Both the position numbers and the translations under genes were made by a program. A stretch of 48,328 nt of DNA from Candidatus Blautia excrementipullorum (GTDB lineage: Bacteria > Bacillota > Clostridia > Lachnospirales > Lachnospiraceae), in the NCBI GenBank assembly GCA_019118645.1, contig DWYN01000173.1:1-48328 (forward strand), written 5' to 3'. The notes beneath the pieces are model-generated. The model made no database searches, was not told where the DNA came from, and saw only the letters and a list, made by a program, of their open reading frames with translations. Numbering within the stretch: position 1 is the first letter of the stretch; every line of letters starts with the position of its first letter. Of the stretch, positions 1-9,450 are shown piece after piece.

Positions 1-402
1 CTCATAGACGACTGTCATATCGATCTCGTATGTGTCTTCATCTGCAGCCGTTACCTCAAGGGCTTTCTCTCCGCTTGCCTCGTCTGCTCTGATCAGCGGA
101 GCGCCTGTTTCATCTACCTCAAGGCTTCCCAGATCCTCTTTTACAGATTTCCAGGATGACAGCGCTGTAGCAATTACGGTGTTGTCTGTCTTTTCTGCTC
201 TCTTAATCTGCTCGTCCAGCTCCTCGTCACTGTATCCGGCAAAGGTTGAAAGATACTGTCCCGCTCCGTTTACGAGCGTCTCCCGTATCTCATCCGTGAG
301 CTCAGCTGAGCTGGTTTCCTCGCTTTTCGTGCAGCCGGACAGAACAAAGAAGCAGGTTATTGTGCATAATACAAGCAGTAACCGTTTAATATTCTGTTTC
401 AT
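1..402 (-). CDS. OadG-like lipoprotein of a Na+-pump decarboxylase (partial)
   Basis: The gene runs off the left edge; 134 codons are visible. It starts at an ATG behind GAGGTG. The N-terminus is a lipoprotein signal: basic start, hydrophobic stretch and lipobox LSGC with the cysteine near residue 24, so the protein should be anchored outside the membrane. The following region (polar helix, then a SSWKS motif) resembles the extracellular domain of clostridial OadG-family proteins, small subunits of sodium-pumping decarboxylases. It lies 17 bp downstream of a carboxyltransferase gene, the usual order in such clusters. The membrane segment expected further on is outside the window, so the assignment rests on context and N-terminal character. 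Confidence 0.6.
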   Translation of the reverse strand, partial: MKQNIKRLLLVLCTITCFFVLSGCTKSEETSSAELTDEIRETLVNGAGQYLSTFAGYSDEELDEQIKRAEKTDNTVIATALSSWKSVKEDLGSLEVDETGAPLIRADEASGEKALEVTAADEDTYEIDMTVVYE

Positions 403-419
403 AGATTTGTCACCTCGTC

Positions 420-1871
420 TTAGACTGTGCCATGCTTCTTGGATGGACGTCCCTCTCTTTTTGTGAATAACATCTCAAATGCGGCAATTACGCGCTGTCT
501 TGTCTCCTCCGCCTTGATAATATCGTCCACATAACCTCTCCTTGCTGCAGCCTCAGCGCTGGACTGGAGCTTTTCATACTCGGACGCCTTCTCGGCAATC
601 AGAGCAGCGGCATTGTCAGACGCCTGAATCTCCTCTGCATACATGATCTTGGCTGCTGCTGTTTTGTCCATCATTCCGATCTTTGCAGACGGCCATGCAT
701 ATACAATATCGGCTCCGATGGATTTGCTGTTCATGGTTACGTAAGCACTTCCATATGCCTCTCCCACTACCACAGTTACCTTCGGAACATCTGCATTGGC
801 AAACGCGTATGTCAGCCTTCCTGCTGCCTTCGCGATTTTCTTTTCCGTGCACTTGCACTGCTTGTAGCCTTTTGCATTTACAAGCGTCAGCACAGGGATT
901 CCAAAGGCATCACAGAAGTTCACAAACTCTGCCGCCTTCTCACATCCGCGGGCGGAGAGAGCTGCATCAAATTCCTCAGTTTTCTCGTTTTCATCATTCA
1001 AAATTTCTGTGCGGTTAGCCACACAGCCGACAGTTGTGCCATTTAAGCGGATAAATCCAACTGCCATATCCGGGCCGTAATTTTTCTTCACCTCGAAGAA
1101 GAAGTAATTGTCGGAAATCATGGAGAGAGCCTTTCCTGTGTCTCCCCTGAATCCCTCAATATTTTCGCAGAGGCGGTTTAAGTCGTCGCTGCACTCGTCA
1201 TAGGACATGTCATCCTCATTGTTTGCCGGAAGGATGGATACGAGGGTCCGCATCTTTTCTAAGATCTCCTCCTCTGTTCCAACCATATCCGCCAGACCGC
1301 ACTCTCTGCTCTGGAAGTCTGCTGAGGCTGTATCGCACTTGGAATCGTCATTGCCGGAAAGAGCATTGGGGGAGTTGACAAACAGTTTTCCCTTCTCCTC
1401 CATAAATACAAAGTCAGCAAGAGCAGAAGAGACGGCCATCCCGCCTCCGCAGGTTCCAAATACCGCACAGAGCTGAGGCACCACGCCTGAGGCCATTGTC
1501 TGATTAAGATACATCTGCCCGAAGCCGTCCAGAGCATCTGTGCCCTCCTGAAGTCTTAATCCCGAGCAGTCTAATAGTCCAATCACCGGCGCGCCCATCT
1601 TCATGGCCATGCGGTAGATATTCGCAATCTTTTTTGCGTGCATCTCACCTACAGAGCCTCCCATCACAGACGCATCCTGGCTGTACACGTACACAAGGCT
1701 GCCCTCAATGGTTCCGTAGCCTGTGATTACGCCGTCTGCGCTGGTCTCCTGTGCCGTCATGTTGAAGTCTGTGCTTCTCGCTGTCACATAAGAACCAACT
1801 TCAACAAAACTGTTATCATCAAGTAAAGCTTCGATTCTTTTACCTGCTGATGTTTTTGCTGAATTACTCAT
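420..1871 (-). CDS. Acyl-CoA/oxaloacetate-type carboxyltransferase subunit
   Basis: A 483-residue carboxyl transferase (AccD/MmdA superfamily) with two crotonase-like halves. The first carries the loop GTCGGGMAVSSALADFVFM, and the second has VVVGEAYGSAYVTMNSK and WPSAKIGMM, the glycine-rich oxyanion-hole regions of biotin-dependent carboxyltransferases. The start is the ATG behind GGAGG at about 1880; in-frame sequence to 2012 lacks a ribosome site. With the OadG-like gene downstream it should be the cytoplasmic subunit that moves CO2 from a carboxy-acid or acyl-CoA to a biotin carrier, feeding a Na+ pump. The exact substrate (methylmalonyl-CoA, glutaconyl-CoA or oxaloacetate) cannot be told from sequence. 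Confidence 0.85.
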   Translation of the reverse strand: MSNSAKTSAGKRIEALLDDNSFVEVGSYVTARSTDFNMTAQETSADGVITGYGTIEGSLVYVYSQDASVMGGSVGEMHAKKIANIYRMAMKMGAPVIGLLDCSGLRLQEGTDALDGFGQMYLNQTMASGVVPQLCAVFGTCGGGMAVSSALADFVFMEEKGKLFVNSPNALSGNDDSKCDTASADFQSRECGLADMVGTEEEILEKMRTLVSILPANNEDDMSYDECSDDLNRLCENIEGFRGDTGKALSMISDNYFFFEVKKNYGPDMAVGFIRLNGTTVGCVANRTEILNDENEKTEEFDAALSARGCEKAAEFVNFCDAFGIPVLTLVNAKGYKQCKCTEKKIAKAAGRLTYAFANADVPKVTVVVGEAYGSAYVTMNSKSIGADIVYAWPSAKIGMMDKTAAAKIMYAEEIQASDNAAALIAEKASEYEKLQSSAEAAARRGYVDDIIKAEETRQRVIAAFEMLFTKREGRPSKKHGTV

Positions 1872-1953
1872 TTTGCAGTCCTCCATTTTGAAATAGTTTG
1901 ACATGGAATGCTTTCGTAAAAGATACCTTTTCGTTGCAGTCCCATTTTCGCCT

Positions 1954-1982
1954 AGTATATATTGTATATGGTTATCCCTCAA
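1954..1982 (-). promoter_or_regulatory. Promoter of the carboxyltransferase cluster
   Basis: Read on the minus strand: -35 TTGAGG (1977-1982), a 17-bp spacer and -10 TATACT (1954-1959), about 80 bp upstream of the chosen start. Both boxes are near consensus for the housekeeping sigma factor. Confidence 0.6.
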
Positions 1983-2283
1983 ATTGCAAGTTTTATTAAA
2001 CATATCTGACATATTTTTGTTGTTTTGTTACACTTTTCCATATGGAACTCTTTAAAAAGACTACTCGCTTCATATAAACTCCGCAGGCGGCTGCAGACAT
2101 CCTGTTTCCAGTCTGCTCCCCAACTTACATATTTTATCAATATAACTGCCGGACAGACCGCTCATACTACTAAGGAATCAGATTCCGGTGATTTTGTGCA
2201 GCCGGTATTTCAGAATCACAGCCGGCAGCTGCAAAATCCCATTATTTACTATTCAAATATTCAAAGAAAGGAAGGTGGAACAG

Positions 2284-2481
2284 ATGACTGCAGCATTCAG
2301 CAATGAAACAGCAGCCTGCCGATGCCATTTGAGCCTTGCCATTGCTTCCGTGCCGTCCCAGCCCTGGGAAAAGCCGATGGAGCTTGAAAAAGCCCTCTGC
2401 AGGGGAACCGTATTTGAAAGTCTTGACATGCCGTTTTTTATAGGAGGTGAGAAGCATGACCAGCAGCACAGCATCATCTGA
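2284..2481 (+). CDS. cotJA: Spore coat-associated protein CotJA
   Basis: A 65-residue protein in the CotJA family position: first of three tightly coupled genes followed by recognisable CotJB and CotJC. It contains the short region LSLAIASVPSQPWEKP and a segment ending VFESLDMPFF, typical of CotJA, where a run of early residues precedes a phrase like 'G(T)xFxxLdmPF'. The start is the ATG behind AAGGAAGGTGG. The 3' end overlaps cotJB by 26 bp, so translation is probably coupled. In Bacillus the operon is made in the mother cell and its products form part of the coat; the same role is inferred here. Confidence 0.85.
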   Translation: MTAAFSNETAACRCHLSLAIASVPSQPWEKPMELEKALCRGTVFESLDMPFFIGGEKHDQQHSII

Positions 2482-2737
2482 CCGAACCTCTCTGCTGAGG
2501 GAGATCGATAAAATCAGCTTTGCAGTCAATGAGTTTACGCTCTTTTTGGACACCCATCCCGACTGTCAGGAAGCTCTCCTTGCTTTTAACAGTGCAGCCA
2601 AAACCCGAAAAGAGCTTATGAAGCAGTACGCCGATGCCTACGGTCCTCTGACCGTCGACTGTATAAGTGCCGAGGGCCCTGCCGATCACTGGAGCTGGCA
2701 GGATGGCCCCGCGCCCTGGGAAGGAGGAATCATCTGA
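2456..2737 (+). CDS. cotJB: Spore coat protein CotJB
   Basis: A 93-residue acidic and aromatic protein matching CotJB: an N-terminal helix (LLREIDKISFAVNEFTLFLD) then HPDCQEAL and a C-terminal GPLTVDC..W.WQDGPAPWEGG tail, the family hallmark. Its ATG follows AGGAGGTGAGAAGC inside the end of cotJA, and its stop overlaps the start of cotJC (TGATG). It has no known enzymatic role; it is thought to assemble with CotJA and CotJC in the spore coat. Confidence 0.9.
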   Translation: MTSSTASSDRTSLLREIDKISFAVNEFTLFLDTHPDCQEALLAFNSAAKTRKELMKQYADAYGPLTVDCISAEGPADHWSWQDGPAPWEGGII

Positions 2738-3354
2738 TGTGGAATTATGAAAAACGGCTTCAGTTTCCCGTAAAAATTACGAATACCTGTCCCAAAACAG
2801 CCCAGCTCATCATCAGCCAGTTTGGCGGGCCGGACGGAGAGCTGGCCGCTTCCATGCGGTATTTGTCCCAGCGCTATTCCATGCCCTGCAAAAAGATCGG
2901 CGGTCTTCTCACCGACATCGGCACGGAGGAGCTGGCCCATCTGGAAATGATCTGCGCCATTATCTATCAGCTCACTAAAAACATGACAGTGGATGACGCC
3001 AGAACTGCAGGCTTTGACGCTTACTATATCGATCACACAGCAGCAGTCTGGCCTCAGGCTGCAGGAGGAATTCCCTTCAATGCCTGTGAATTTCAGAGCA
3101 AGGGAGATGCCATCACAGATTTAACGGAGGATCTGGCGGCTGAACAGAAGGCACGAACCACTTACGACAACCTGCTGCGCATTATTACCGATCCCGACGT
3201 GCGCGCTCCCCTTCAGTTTCTGCGCGCAAGGGAGATCGTTCATTTTCAGCGTTTCGGTGAGGCCTTAGAGAATCTCAAGGATTCCCTTGACTCGAAGAAC
3301 TACTATTATTTTAACCCTGAATTTGACAAGCAATTCAATAAACCCACCCTTTAG
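2737..3354 (+). CDS. cotJC: Spore coat manganese catalase CotJC
   Basis: A 205-residue manganese catalase-like protein. The four-helix metal-ligand pattern is visible: Glu35, EELAH at 64-68, Glu in LAAEQKARTTY, and E/H in REIVHFQRF near the end. Mn-catalases convert hydrogen peroxide to water and oxygen; in this short coat form the protein is part of the spore coat and may give peroxide protection. The ATG overlaps the cotJB stop, and a strong hairpin follows about 135 bp downstream. Length and ligands are complete, so it looks functional. Confidence 0.92.
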   Translation: MWNYEKRLQFPVKITNTCPKTAQLIISQFGGPDGELAASMRYLSQRYSMPCKKIGGLLTDIGTEELAHLEMICAIIYQLTKNMTVDDARTAGFDAYYIDHTAAVWPQAAGGIPFNACEFQSKGDAITDLTEDLAAEQKARTTYDNLLRIITDPDVRAPLQFLRAREIVHFQRFGEALENLKDSLDSKNYYYFNPEFDKQFNKPTL

Positions 3355-3486
3355 CAGAGGTTCCTGGCAGGAATGCGGGTATAAAATCCCACCACGCCGG
3401 CGCAAAGCTGCTAAGGAGACCTTTTTCCTCCGTTCGAAGATCAGAGCCTGCCAGCTGTCTTATGCCATGAGGCACTTCGCGGAAGT

Positions 3487-3537
3487 AAAAACGGCCGCCG
3501 GATTCCTTATTCAGAATCCGGCGGCCGAACCGTTTTT
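3487..3537. terminator. Bidirectional terminator between cotJC and the BI-1 gene
   Basis: A 14-bp GC-rich perfect stem (3492-3505 with 3514-3527) and 8-nt loop, with A and T runs on the two sides. It can end cotJABC transcription rightward and the opposing gene leftward. The 3355-3486 stretch between cotJC and this hairpin shows no gene. Confidence 0.75.
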
Positions 3538-3621
3538 CGATGCCGAAGTATCACGTACATCTGAATGCTCCGAGCAGAAATTTATTTTAACACTCTTTCC
3601 GCTGCGGCAGCGTGCCAAACA

Positions 3622-4332
3622 CTAATTCCTGTTCCTCGCAAACAATCTTAACAGATATAAAAACAGGTTGATGAAATCAAGGTAGAGCTGAAGGGCTGAG
3701 AATATGGACGCCTTGGCAAGCAGCTCGCTGTTGCTGGAAAAATACTCATAGTTTCTGCGGATCATCCCCACATCGTAAGCGGTGAGAGCCAGGAATATGA
3801 TAATTCCCAGGTAGCAGATGCCTGTCTCCATAGCAGTCAAATTTAAAAACATGGAGAGCAGATTAAACACAATCAGAAACAGAAGACCTCCTATTAAAAG
3901 GGGGCGGATTCTGGACAGATCGATCTTTGCCACATAAGATACCGCAGCCATCAGTCCAAAAAATACCGACGTCGCTCCGAAAATAAAAATCAGCATTCCT
4001 GAGCCGATAAGCAGAAAATAGGCGGAAAATACGATCCCGTTTAACGCTGCGTAAAAGAGAAACATGGCTCTGGCCGCTGACACAGAAATCTTGTGAATTC
4101 TGGCAGACATACTGATAACCACAAAAAGCTCAATTCCCGTGATCACAAAAATACCATAGGGATTTGAGAATACCAGCATCGTAATCCCTGTTGCATATCC
4201 CGTGTATGCCATCGCAAAGGTGACGAGAAGCCCTGCAAACATCCACAGAAATGTTTTAGCCGTGTATGTAGAAAGACTTTCCCCGGCGAAACCTTCAGCC
4301 TGGCCGTACTGGTTCATAGAATTGTACTCCAT
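3622..4332 (-). CDS. Bax inhibitor-1/YccA family membrane protein
   Basis: A 236-residue integral membrane protein with about seven hydrophobic segments after a polar N-terminus. The end motif ALQLYLDFINLFLYLLRL matches the signature C-terminal helix of bacterial BI-1/YbhL/YetJ proteins, and LTAYDVGMIRR carries the conserved acidic residue in the sixth segment. Family members are pH-sensitive calcium leak channels or stress modulators in the cytoplasmic membrane. The start used is the second ATG (Met-Glu-Tyr), six bases behind AAGGAAGG; the ATG at 4338 lies too close to that site. It is probably monocistronic. Confidence 0.88.
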   Translation of the reverse strand: MEYNSMNQYGQAEGFAGESLSTYTAKTFLWMFAGLLVTFAMAYTGYATGITMLVFSNPYGIFVITGIELFVVISMSARIHKISVSAARAMFLFYAALNGIVFSAYFLLIGSGMLIFIFGATSVFFGLMAAVSYVAKIDLSRIRPLLIGGLLFLIVFNLLSMFLNLTAMETGICYLGIIIFLALTAYDVGMIRRNYEYFSSNSELLAKASIFSALQLYLDFINLFLYLLRLFARNRN

Positions 4333-4384
4333 ATGCATCCTTCCTTTCTTAAAAAACGCTTCAGATACCCATAGATTAGCACAA

Positions 4385-4424
4385 CAGCCGGAATGTGTCT
4401 ACTGTTTTCTCACATTTCCGGCTG
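4385..4424. terminator. Hairpin downstream of the MATE gene
   Basis: A 13-bp near-perfect inverted repeat (4385-4397 with 4411-4424, one bulge). A T run follows on the plus strand only, so for the leftward MATE gene it is a strong hairpin without a good U tract. The rest of 4339-4524 shows nothing coding. Confidence 0.4.
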
Positions 4425-4524
4425 TTTTTCTGCAGCAGTCCAGCCCCTGCTCTCTGCCGGCAGCTTGAACTGTCCCGTTTTCCGGTATTTTACAGCGTCC
4501 CGGAAGAAACTGGGGAGCAGAATT

Positions 4525-5949
4525 CTATGCTCTCCTGCGGCGTTTTCTCCGCAGTCCAGGCAGCTTTACATTAAATTTTTTCAGTGAACTGAAACAATAA
4601 AAATAAATCAGGAACAGGATACTTGTAATGCTCCATGTCAGCGGATAGCTGAAAATTACCGTCATGATATTGGGGCTGATCGGGACTGCAATTAAAATCC
4701 AGATCACACGGAGAGCGCATACGCCGAGAGCCGTCATTATCATGGGAATCCAGCAGTCGCCCGTTCCGCGCAGGGAGCCGGAGAGAATCTCAATACAGAC
4801 ATAGGTCACAAAGGTGGGGACCAGGAAATGGAGAATCTGCATTCCCTTTTCAATTACTGCCGCATCTGTCGTAAACATGAGATAAATGTAGCCGCCTCCC
4901 AGATAGAGGGAAACGCTCAGTAAAATTGTGATGAGGAAGCTGAGCCCCAGGCAGACATAAATTCCTCTCTTCACCCGATCCATCTTCCCTGCACCGTAAT
5001 TCTGTCCTACGAATGTGGTGACGGAAATTCCCAGGGCGCTGATAATCATCCAGTAAACACTGTCGATTTTGCTGTAGGCTGTCCAGGCAGCCACGGTATC
5101 TGTACCCAGGGAATTCACGCTGCTCTGAATGATGATGTTGGATGCAGAGTACATGACAGACTGAAGGCCGGCAGGAAGACCGATCCGCACAATCCTCATT
5201 ACCATATAGAGGTTCAGGCGTATCTTTTTGATGACCAGCTTGTATGTATCCTCAGTCTTCAGGAGCCGCCTTGTAATCAGCACCGCGCTGACAAGCTGGG
5301 ATGCAATCGTGGCTATCGCCGCTCCTCTCACATCCATCTTAAGTCCGACTACCAGCGCCAGGTCGAGAACAATGTTTGTCAGACAGCTGGCCATCAGGTA
5401 ATAGAGCGGACGTTTGGAATCTCCCACTGCACGCAGGATTCCTGCACCCATATTGTAGATCAGGTTGGGGATAATTCCCAAAAAGTAGATTCTGATATAG
5501 GACAGAGAATAACTCATAATGTCCTCTGGTGTCCCCATGGCACGCAGAGCAATCGGTGAACAGAAAATACCGATCAGCATCAGTCCCACACCGCAGGCCA
5601 GGGAAAAGGCAATGGCCGTGTGAACCGCCTCGCTGACACGCTTCGCCCTTCCGCCGCCGTAAAACTGCGCGATGATTACTGTAGCTCCTGATGAGAGTCC
5701 CACGAAAAAGCCGACCAGAAGGTTGATCAGCGTTCCCGTGCTGCCTCCAACTGCCGCCAGGGCCTCCTTGCCGACAAAGCGTCCCACTATAACAGCGTCC
5801 ACGGTATTGTAAAGCTGCTGAAAAAATGTACCGAACAGAATGGGGAAGAAGAAAATAAGGAGCTGCTGCCAGATAACCCCCTCTGTTATCCCGTTGCCGC
5901 GCCCTGATTTTTTCTCCTCCATCCTCTGACTTTCTGCCGTAGCTCTCAT
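4525..5949 (-). CDS. MATE family multidrug/Na+ antiporter
   Basis: A 474-residue MATE transporter with twelve predicted membrane segments in two six-helix halves. First-half signatures are LFGTFFQQLYNTVDAVIVGR and GFFVGLSSGATVIIAQFYG. The second half has GLPAGLQSVMYSASNIIIQ and TFVGQNYGAGKMDRVKRG, as expected for the repeat. MATE proteins export cationic drugs or metabolites in exchange for Na+ or H+. The start has GAGGAGA eight bases upstream; a later Met-Glu-Glu at residue 10 is possible. The C-terminus is very basic (GLRRKRRRRA). Specificity cannot be predicted. Confidence 0.9.
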   Translation of the reverse strand: MRATAESQRMEEKKSGRGNGITEGVIWQQLLIFFFPILFGTFFQQLYNTVDAVIVGRFVGKEALAAVGGSTGTLINLLVGFFVGLSSGATVIIAQFYGGGRAKRVSEAVHTAIAFSLACGVGLMLIGIFCSPIALRAMGTPEDIMSYSLSYIRIYFLGIIPNLIYNMGAGILRAVGDSKRPLYYLMASCLTNIVLDLALVVGLKMDVRGAAIATIASQLVSAVLITRRLLKTEDTYKLVIKKIRLNLYMVMRIVRIGLPAGLQSVMYSASNIIIQSSVNSLGTDTVAAWTAYSKIDSVYWMIISALGISVTTFVGQNYGAGKMDRVKRGIYVCLGLSFLITILLSVSLYLGGGYIYLMFTTDAAVIEKGMQILHFLVPTFVTYVCIEILSGSLRGTGDCWIPMIMTALGVCALRVIWILIAVPISPNIMTVIFSYPLTWSITSILFLIYFYCFSSLKKFNVKLPGLRRKRRRRA

Positions 5950-6140
5950 ACTCTTCTCCTCTTTCAGTCTCAGGATTTTTCTCTTGTTTTGAATCGTTTC
6001 TCAATTTAAGTTTTTAAACTTTTTCTCTCTTTGGATTTCAGGCCTCCTCAGCCCTGCTCTGATTTCCTCCATGGGAAATCTTTATAAAACAGCTTCCGCA
6101 ACAGTTTCCGGCTCACGTCCATTGGTTTCTCTGCCATCCG

Positions 6141-7412
6141 TCAGTTCAGCTCAGCAATCCTTGTAACTGCCACATAAATATGTGAAATCTTATACCAGGT
6201 AGCAAAATCCACTACTCCCGTCTGCGGGAGTCCGAAAATAGACTGGAAGGTTCTCACGGCCTCCGCTGTAGCCGGGCCATAAATTCCATCGGGCTGTATT
6301 CTCGGAATGGCTGTATAGATTGTGGCGATCGCATCGAGCTGCTCCTGCATCTGGCGCACCTTGCTGCCGCGTGAGCCGATGGTAAGATCGGTTCCGGGAA
6401 AAGATGCAGGAATTCCCGATATCTGCTCTGCTGTATTGATATACATATCATTTCCGTAGAAGCTTCTCAGAATTTCAATCGGGCTGTAGCCCTGCTCCCC
6501 GAGGGCACAGGACCCCCACTGTGTCATCCAGTTAGGGCAGCTTACTCTTACTCCGTCACAGTACTGTGTCAGGATTGGCTGCTTCACATCCGGTCTGGAC
6601 AGATAGCTGTCAAAAATATCATCTACCACCACAGAGATCGTGTCGAAAATGTCTCTTCCGTAAATCCACTTGTGGTCAAAGGCTGTGGAGGAAGTAATGG
6701 TAAAATCGTAGCCCTGATTTCGATACCATTCTGTGTATACACGGTTCAGGGTAAAGGACATTATTGCCAGCACGTTGGCCACGATTGTGGCCTGCGGCCA
6801 GGTGGCGTAAATCTCGCTGCAGGCCACATTCTTTATGTAGTCGCGGTAAGGCACGTAATAATCCTTTGCGCTCCTGTCGGTAGGCACTCCGTCGTGAACA
6901 ACGATAGTCTGTGGGACCACCACCCGGCTCAGGACAATCTCGCCGCTCTCGGTCACTGGCTTAATCTCTGCTTCCGCAATCTTGGGCGGATAGGTCTCAT
7001 ACAGCGTATGCCCCGGAATATTGATATTGGCCATCTGATCGGTATTCACCACAATCGGCCGCATCCGCACCGGCTGTATGGCCGTAATGCCGGGCAGAAC
7101 CTCCGTGCCCGTAATGTCCACCGCTTCATATCCTGGAGCTGAAATGTGAAGATTATAAACGCTGTATGGGCGCACTGTATTCTCGCTTTCAAGGCTCAGA
7201 GCAAGAGGAGGAGTATCCAGTTCCACGCTCTCCGTCTGCCCGGAGTTGTCTGTGGCCAGCTCTTCAAGAACTCTGCCGTCCTCCTCCTGAACAGTCACCA
7301 CCGCATCCTGTATGGGAAAATTGTTCTCCTCATTGACTACATCCACCTGTAAATACCCGCGTCCTCCGGCTGCCGCCTCGCAGGCCCTAACTCCTGTCAT
7401 ATATCCGCGCAT
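6141..7412 (-). CDS. SpoIID-like protein with peptidoglycan-binding domain
   Basis: A 423-residue protein with three parts. Residues about 15-130 are a carboxypeptidase-regulatory-like beta sandwich (GYLQVDVVNEENNFPIQDAV). Residues 185-320 resemble SpoIID, with YVPYRDYIKNVACSEIYATWP and VLAIMSFTLNRVYTEWY. Residues 345-415 are a peptidoglycan-binding repeat (GSRGSKVRQMQEQL, GIYGPATAEAVRTFQ). SpoIID domains cleave glycan strands without stem peptides during engulfment; this wider family is common in Lachnospiraceae, and its exact job is not established. No signal peptide is evident from the chosen ATG (AGAGAGG eight bases upstream), so export is unclear. 5950-6140 shows no gene. Confidence 0.7.
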   Translation of the reverse strand: MRGYMTGVRACEAAAGGRGYLQVDVVNEENNFPIQDAVVTVQEEDGRVLEELATDNSGQTESVELDTPPLALSLESENTVRPYSVYNLHISAPGYEAVDITGTEVLPGITAIQPVRMRPIVVNTDQMANINIPGHTLYETYPPKIAEAEIKPVTESGEIVLSRVVVPQTIVVHDGVPTDRSAKDYYVPYRDYIKNVACSEIYATWPQATIVANVLAIMSFTLNRVYTEWYRNQGYDFTITSSTAFDHKWIYGRDIFDTISVVVDDIFDSYLSRPDVKQPILTQYCDGVRVSCPNWMTQWGSCALGEQGYSPIEILRSFYGNDMYINTAEQISGIPASFPGTDLTIGSRGSKVRQMQEQLDAIATIYTAIPRIQPDGIYGPATAEAVRTFQSIFGLPQTGVVDFATWYKISHIYVAVTRIAELN

Positions 7413-7506
7413 CGCAATAACCTCTCTTAAATATTCTTCTCTGGTTACTATATGATATAATCCGGTCCGCGAACATATGACTTCGCCTGATTTTTTGTTT
7501 TCTGTC

Positions 7507-9303
7507 CTACTCTACCGGTCTGGTGGCAGCCTCAAGCCACTTTCTGTCATCCTCCTCAAGATGAGGTGCCATCACCTCGTATACCTGTCTGTGGTAGGTG
7601 TTCAAAAGTTCAATATCACGTTTTTCCATCCACTTTGTGTCAATGGCGTCCCGATCAATCGGAACCCAGGTGAGGTTTTCAAACTGCATGAACTGGCCGT
7701 ACTCGTTTTTCTCTGCCTTTACGCAGAGCATCAGATTCTCCGTCCTGATTCCGAATTTTCCCTCAAAATACAGGCCGGGCTCGTCAGAGGTCACCATTCC
7801 CTCCTCAAAAACGGCGTTGTCCTGGCGTTCCGGAACGACCCTCCAGCGCACTCCGTTGGGACGCTCGTGCACATTCAGAAGGTATCCTACTCCGTGGCCC
7901 GTTCCGTGGTTGAAATCAAGTCCCTCTCTCCAGAGAAGCTCCCTGGCAGCCAGATCGAAGTTATACCCATGGCAGCCATAGGGGAATTTCACATTCAGAA
8001 GCCTCAGCATGCAGGCCGCAACCAGAGTAAAGTACTTCTTTTCTTCCTCCGTCACCGGTCCTAAGGCGATCGTTCTCGTAATGTCTGTGGTTCCCTCATA
8101 GTACTGACCGCCGGAATCTACCAGATAAAGCCCCCTTGGCTCCAGCTTTTTATTAGTCTCCGGTGTCGCGGAATAGTGGCAGAGAGCCGCATTTTCCCCG
8201 TATGCGGAGATGGTGTTAAAGCTCAGGCCCAGGCAGCCCTCGGTCTCCATTCTCAGGCGATCCAGATGCGCCTCAGCAGACATCTCGTCCATCTCGGTCT
8301 TGCCCACATTTTCCTTCATCCAGCGCAGGTGGCGAATCATGGCCACAGCGTCCTTGATATGGGCCTTTCTTATATTCTCCATCTCTGTCGGATTCTTTAC
8401 GGCCTTGGCGGCTGATGTGGGATTCATCTGATTCAGAATCTCATTTGTCCCGTCCAGGCTCTGGCAGATGGAAAAGTTCACATGACTCTTTTCCAGAAGA
8501 ATTCTCTCGTTCCGGAAAGCCTTCACCAGTACATAGATATCATTGTACGGCATAATTCTGACTCCCAGGCCCTCCAGGTACTCCCGTACTGCCTGGTCCA
8601 TCGTCTTCTCATTGATAAACAGGAACAGCTTTTCCTCCGTAATGACCATATAGGAGAGTACAACCGGATTGCAGGGAACGTCGTTTCCGCGGATATTGAG
8701 GAGCCATACAATGTCGTCCAGAGTTGTCAGGATATGGACTGTGGCCCTCTTTTTCCTCATCTCTTCCCTGAGCTCTGCAATCTTCTGTGCTGCTGTTTTA
8801 CCGGCATATTTCACATCCAGGACCCACACCTTTTCTGCCGGAAGCTCCGGGCGTTCCTTCCACAGAAGGCCGATCAGATCCTCCTCGCTGGAAGCCGTTA
8901 CGGCTTTCTTTTTCAGGCGGCTGAGCAGTTCCTCTCCCATCTCGTCATTCACTACGCGGCCGTCAAAGCCCAGCACACCGTTTTCCGGCATCTTATCTGA
9001 CAGGTACTCTTCGATGGTGGGCACGCCCTCCTGTCCCATCCTGAAGAGCTTCACCTCGCTGCCGTCAAGCTGTTTGCCCGCCTGGACAAAATAGCGGCCG
9101 TCTGTCCAGAGCCCTGCCTCGCTGCGGGTAATCACGGCTGTTCCTGCTGAGCCTGTGAAACCTGTAATAAACTCTCTGCACTTAAAATGATCCCCCACAT
9201 ACTCAGACTCATGGAAATCTGCTGTGGGTACCAGGTAGGCATCGATTCCGCGCTCCTCCATCAGCCCGCGGAGAGCCTCAATTCTTTCATTCACTGTATT
9301 CAT
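7507..9303 (-). CDS. Aminopeptidase P family protein (Xaa-Pro aminopeptidase)
   Basis: A 598-residue M24B peptidase of the long, three-domain aminopeptidase P type. Two creatinase-like N-terminal domains precede the pita-bread catalytic domain. All five metal ligands are visible: Asp in YLVDSGGQ (about 396), Asp in TTDITRT (about 407), His in GTGHGVG (about 470), Glu in SDEPGLYFEG (about 508) and Glu in IRTENL (about 522). It should remove N-terminal residues preceding proline from cytoplasmic peptides with two Mn2+ ions. The ATG follows CAGGAGG; in-frame codons upstream to 9351 lack a ribosome site. Confidence 0.92.
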   Translation of the reverse strand: MNTVNERIEALRGLMEERGIDAYLVPTADFHESEYVGDHFKCREFITGFTGSAGTAVITRSEAGLWTDGRYFVQAGKQLDGSEVKLFRMGQEGVPTIEEYLSDKMPENGVLGFDGRVVNDEMGEELLSRLKKKAVTASSEEDLIGLLWKERPELPAEKVWVLDVKYAGKTAAQKIAELREEMRKKRATVHILTTLDDIVWLLNIRGNDVPCNPVVLSYMVITEEKLFLFINEKTMDQAVREYLEGLGVRIMPYNDIYVLVKAFRNERILLEKSHVNFSICQSLDGTNEILNQMNPTSAAKAVKNPTEMENIRKAHIKDAVAMIRHLRWMKENVGKTEMDEMSAEAHLDRLRMETEGCLGLSFNTISAYGENAALCHYSATPETNKKLEPRGLYLVDSGGQYYEGTTDITRTIALGPVTEEEKKYFTLVAACMLRLLNVKFPYGCHGYNFDLAARELLWREGLDFNHGTGHGVGYLLNVHERPNGVRWRVVPERQDNAVFEEGMVTSDEPGLYFEGKFGIRTENLMLCVKAEKNEYGQFMQFENLTWVPIDRDAIDTKWMEKRDIELLNTYHRQVYEVMAPHLEEDDRKWLEAATRPVE

Positions 9304-9450
9304 CTGCAAAACCTCCTGTTCCTTACTGTAATGATGGGCCGAAGTCCACACTCTGCCTCTGCATTTTCTGTCTTCCTGCCCAGAAAACTGACAGGTTCCC
9401 CCTGCTTTTCAGGCGGAAGAACAATTCCCGGTGTAAGTAAACCTTCCGTT

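Noticed and set aside
5339-6004. A 221-codon frame overlapping the MATE gene
   Set aside because: Low-complexity out-of-frame translation of a clear transporter gene.
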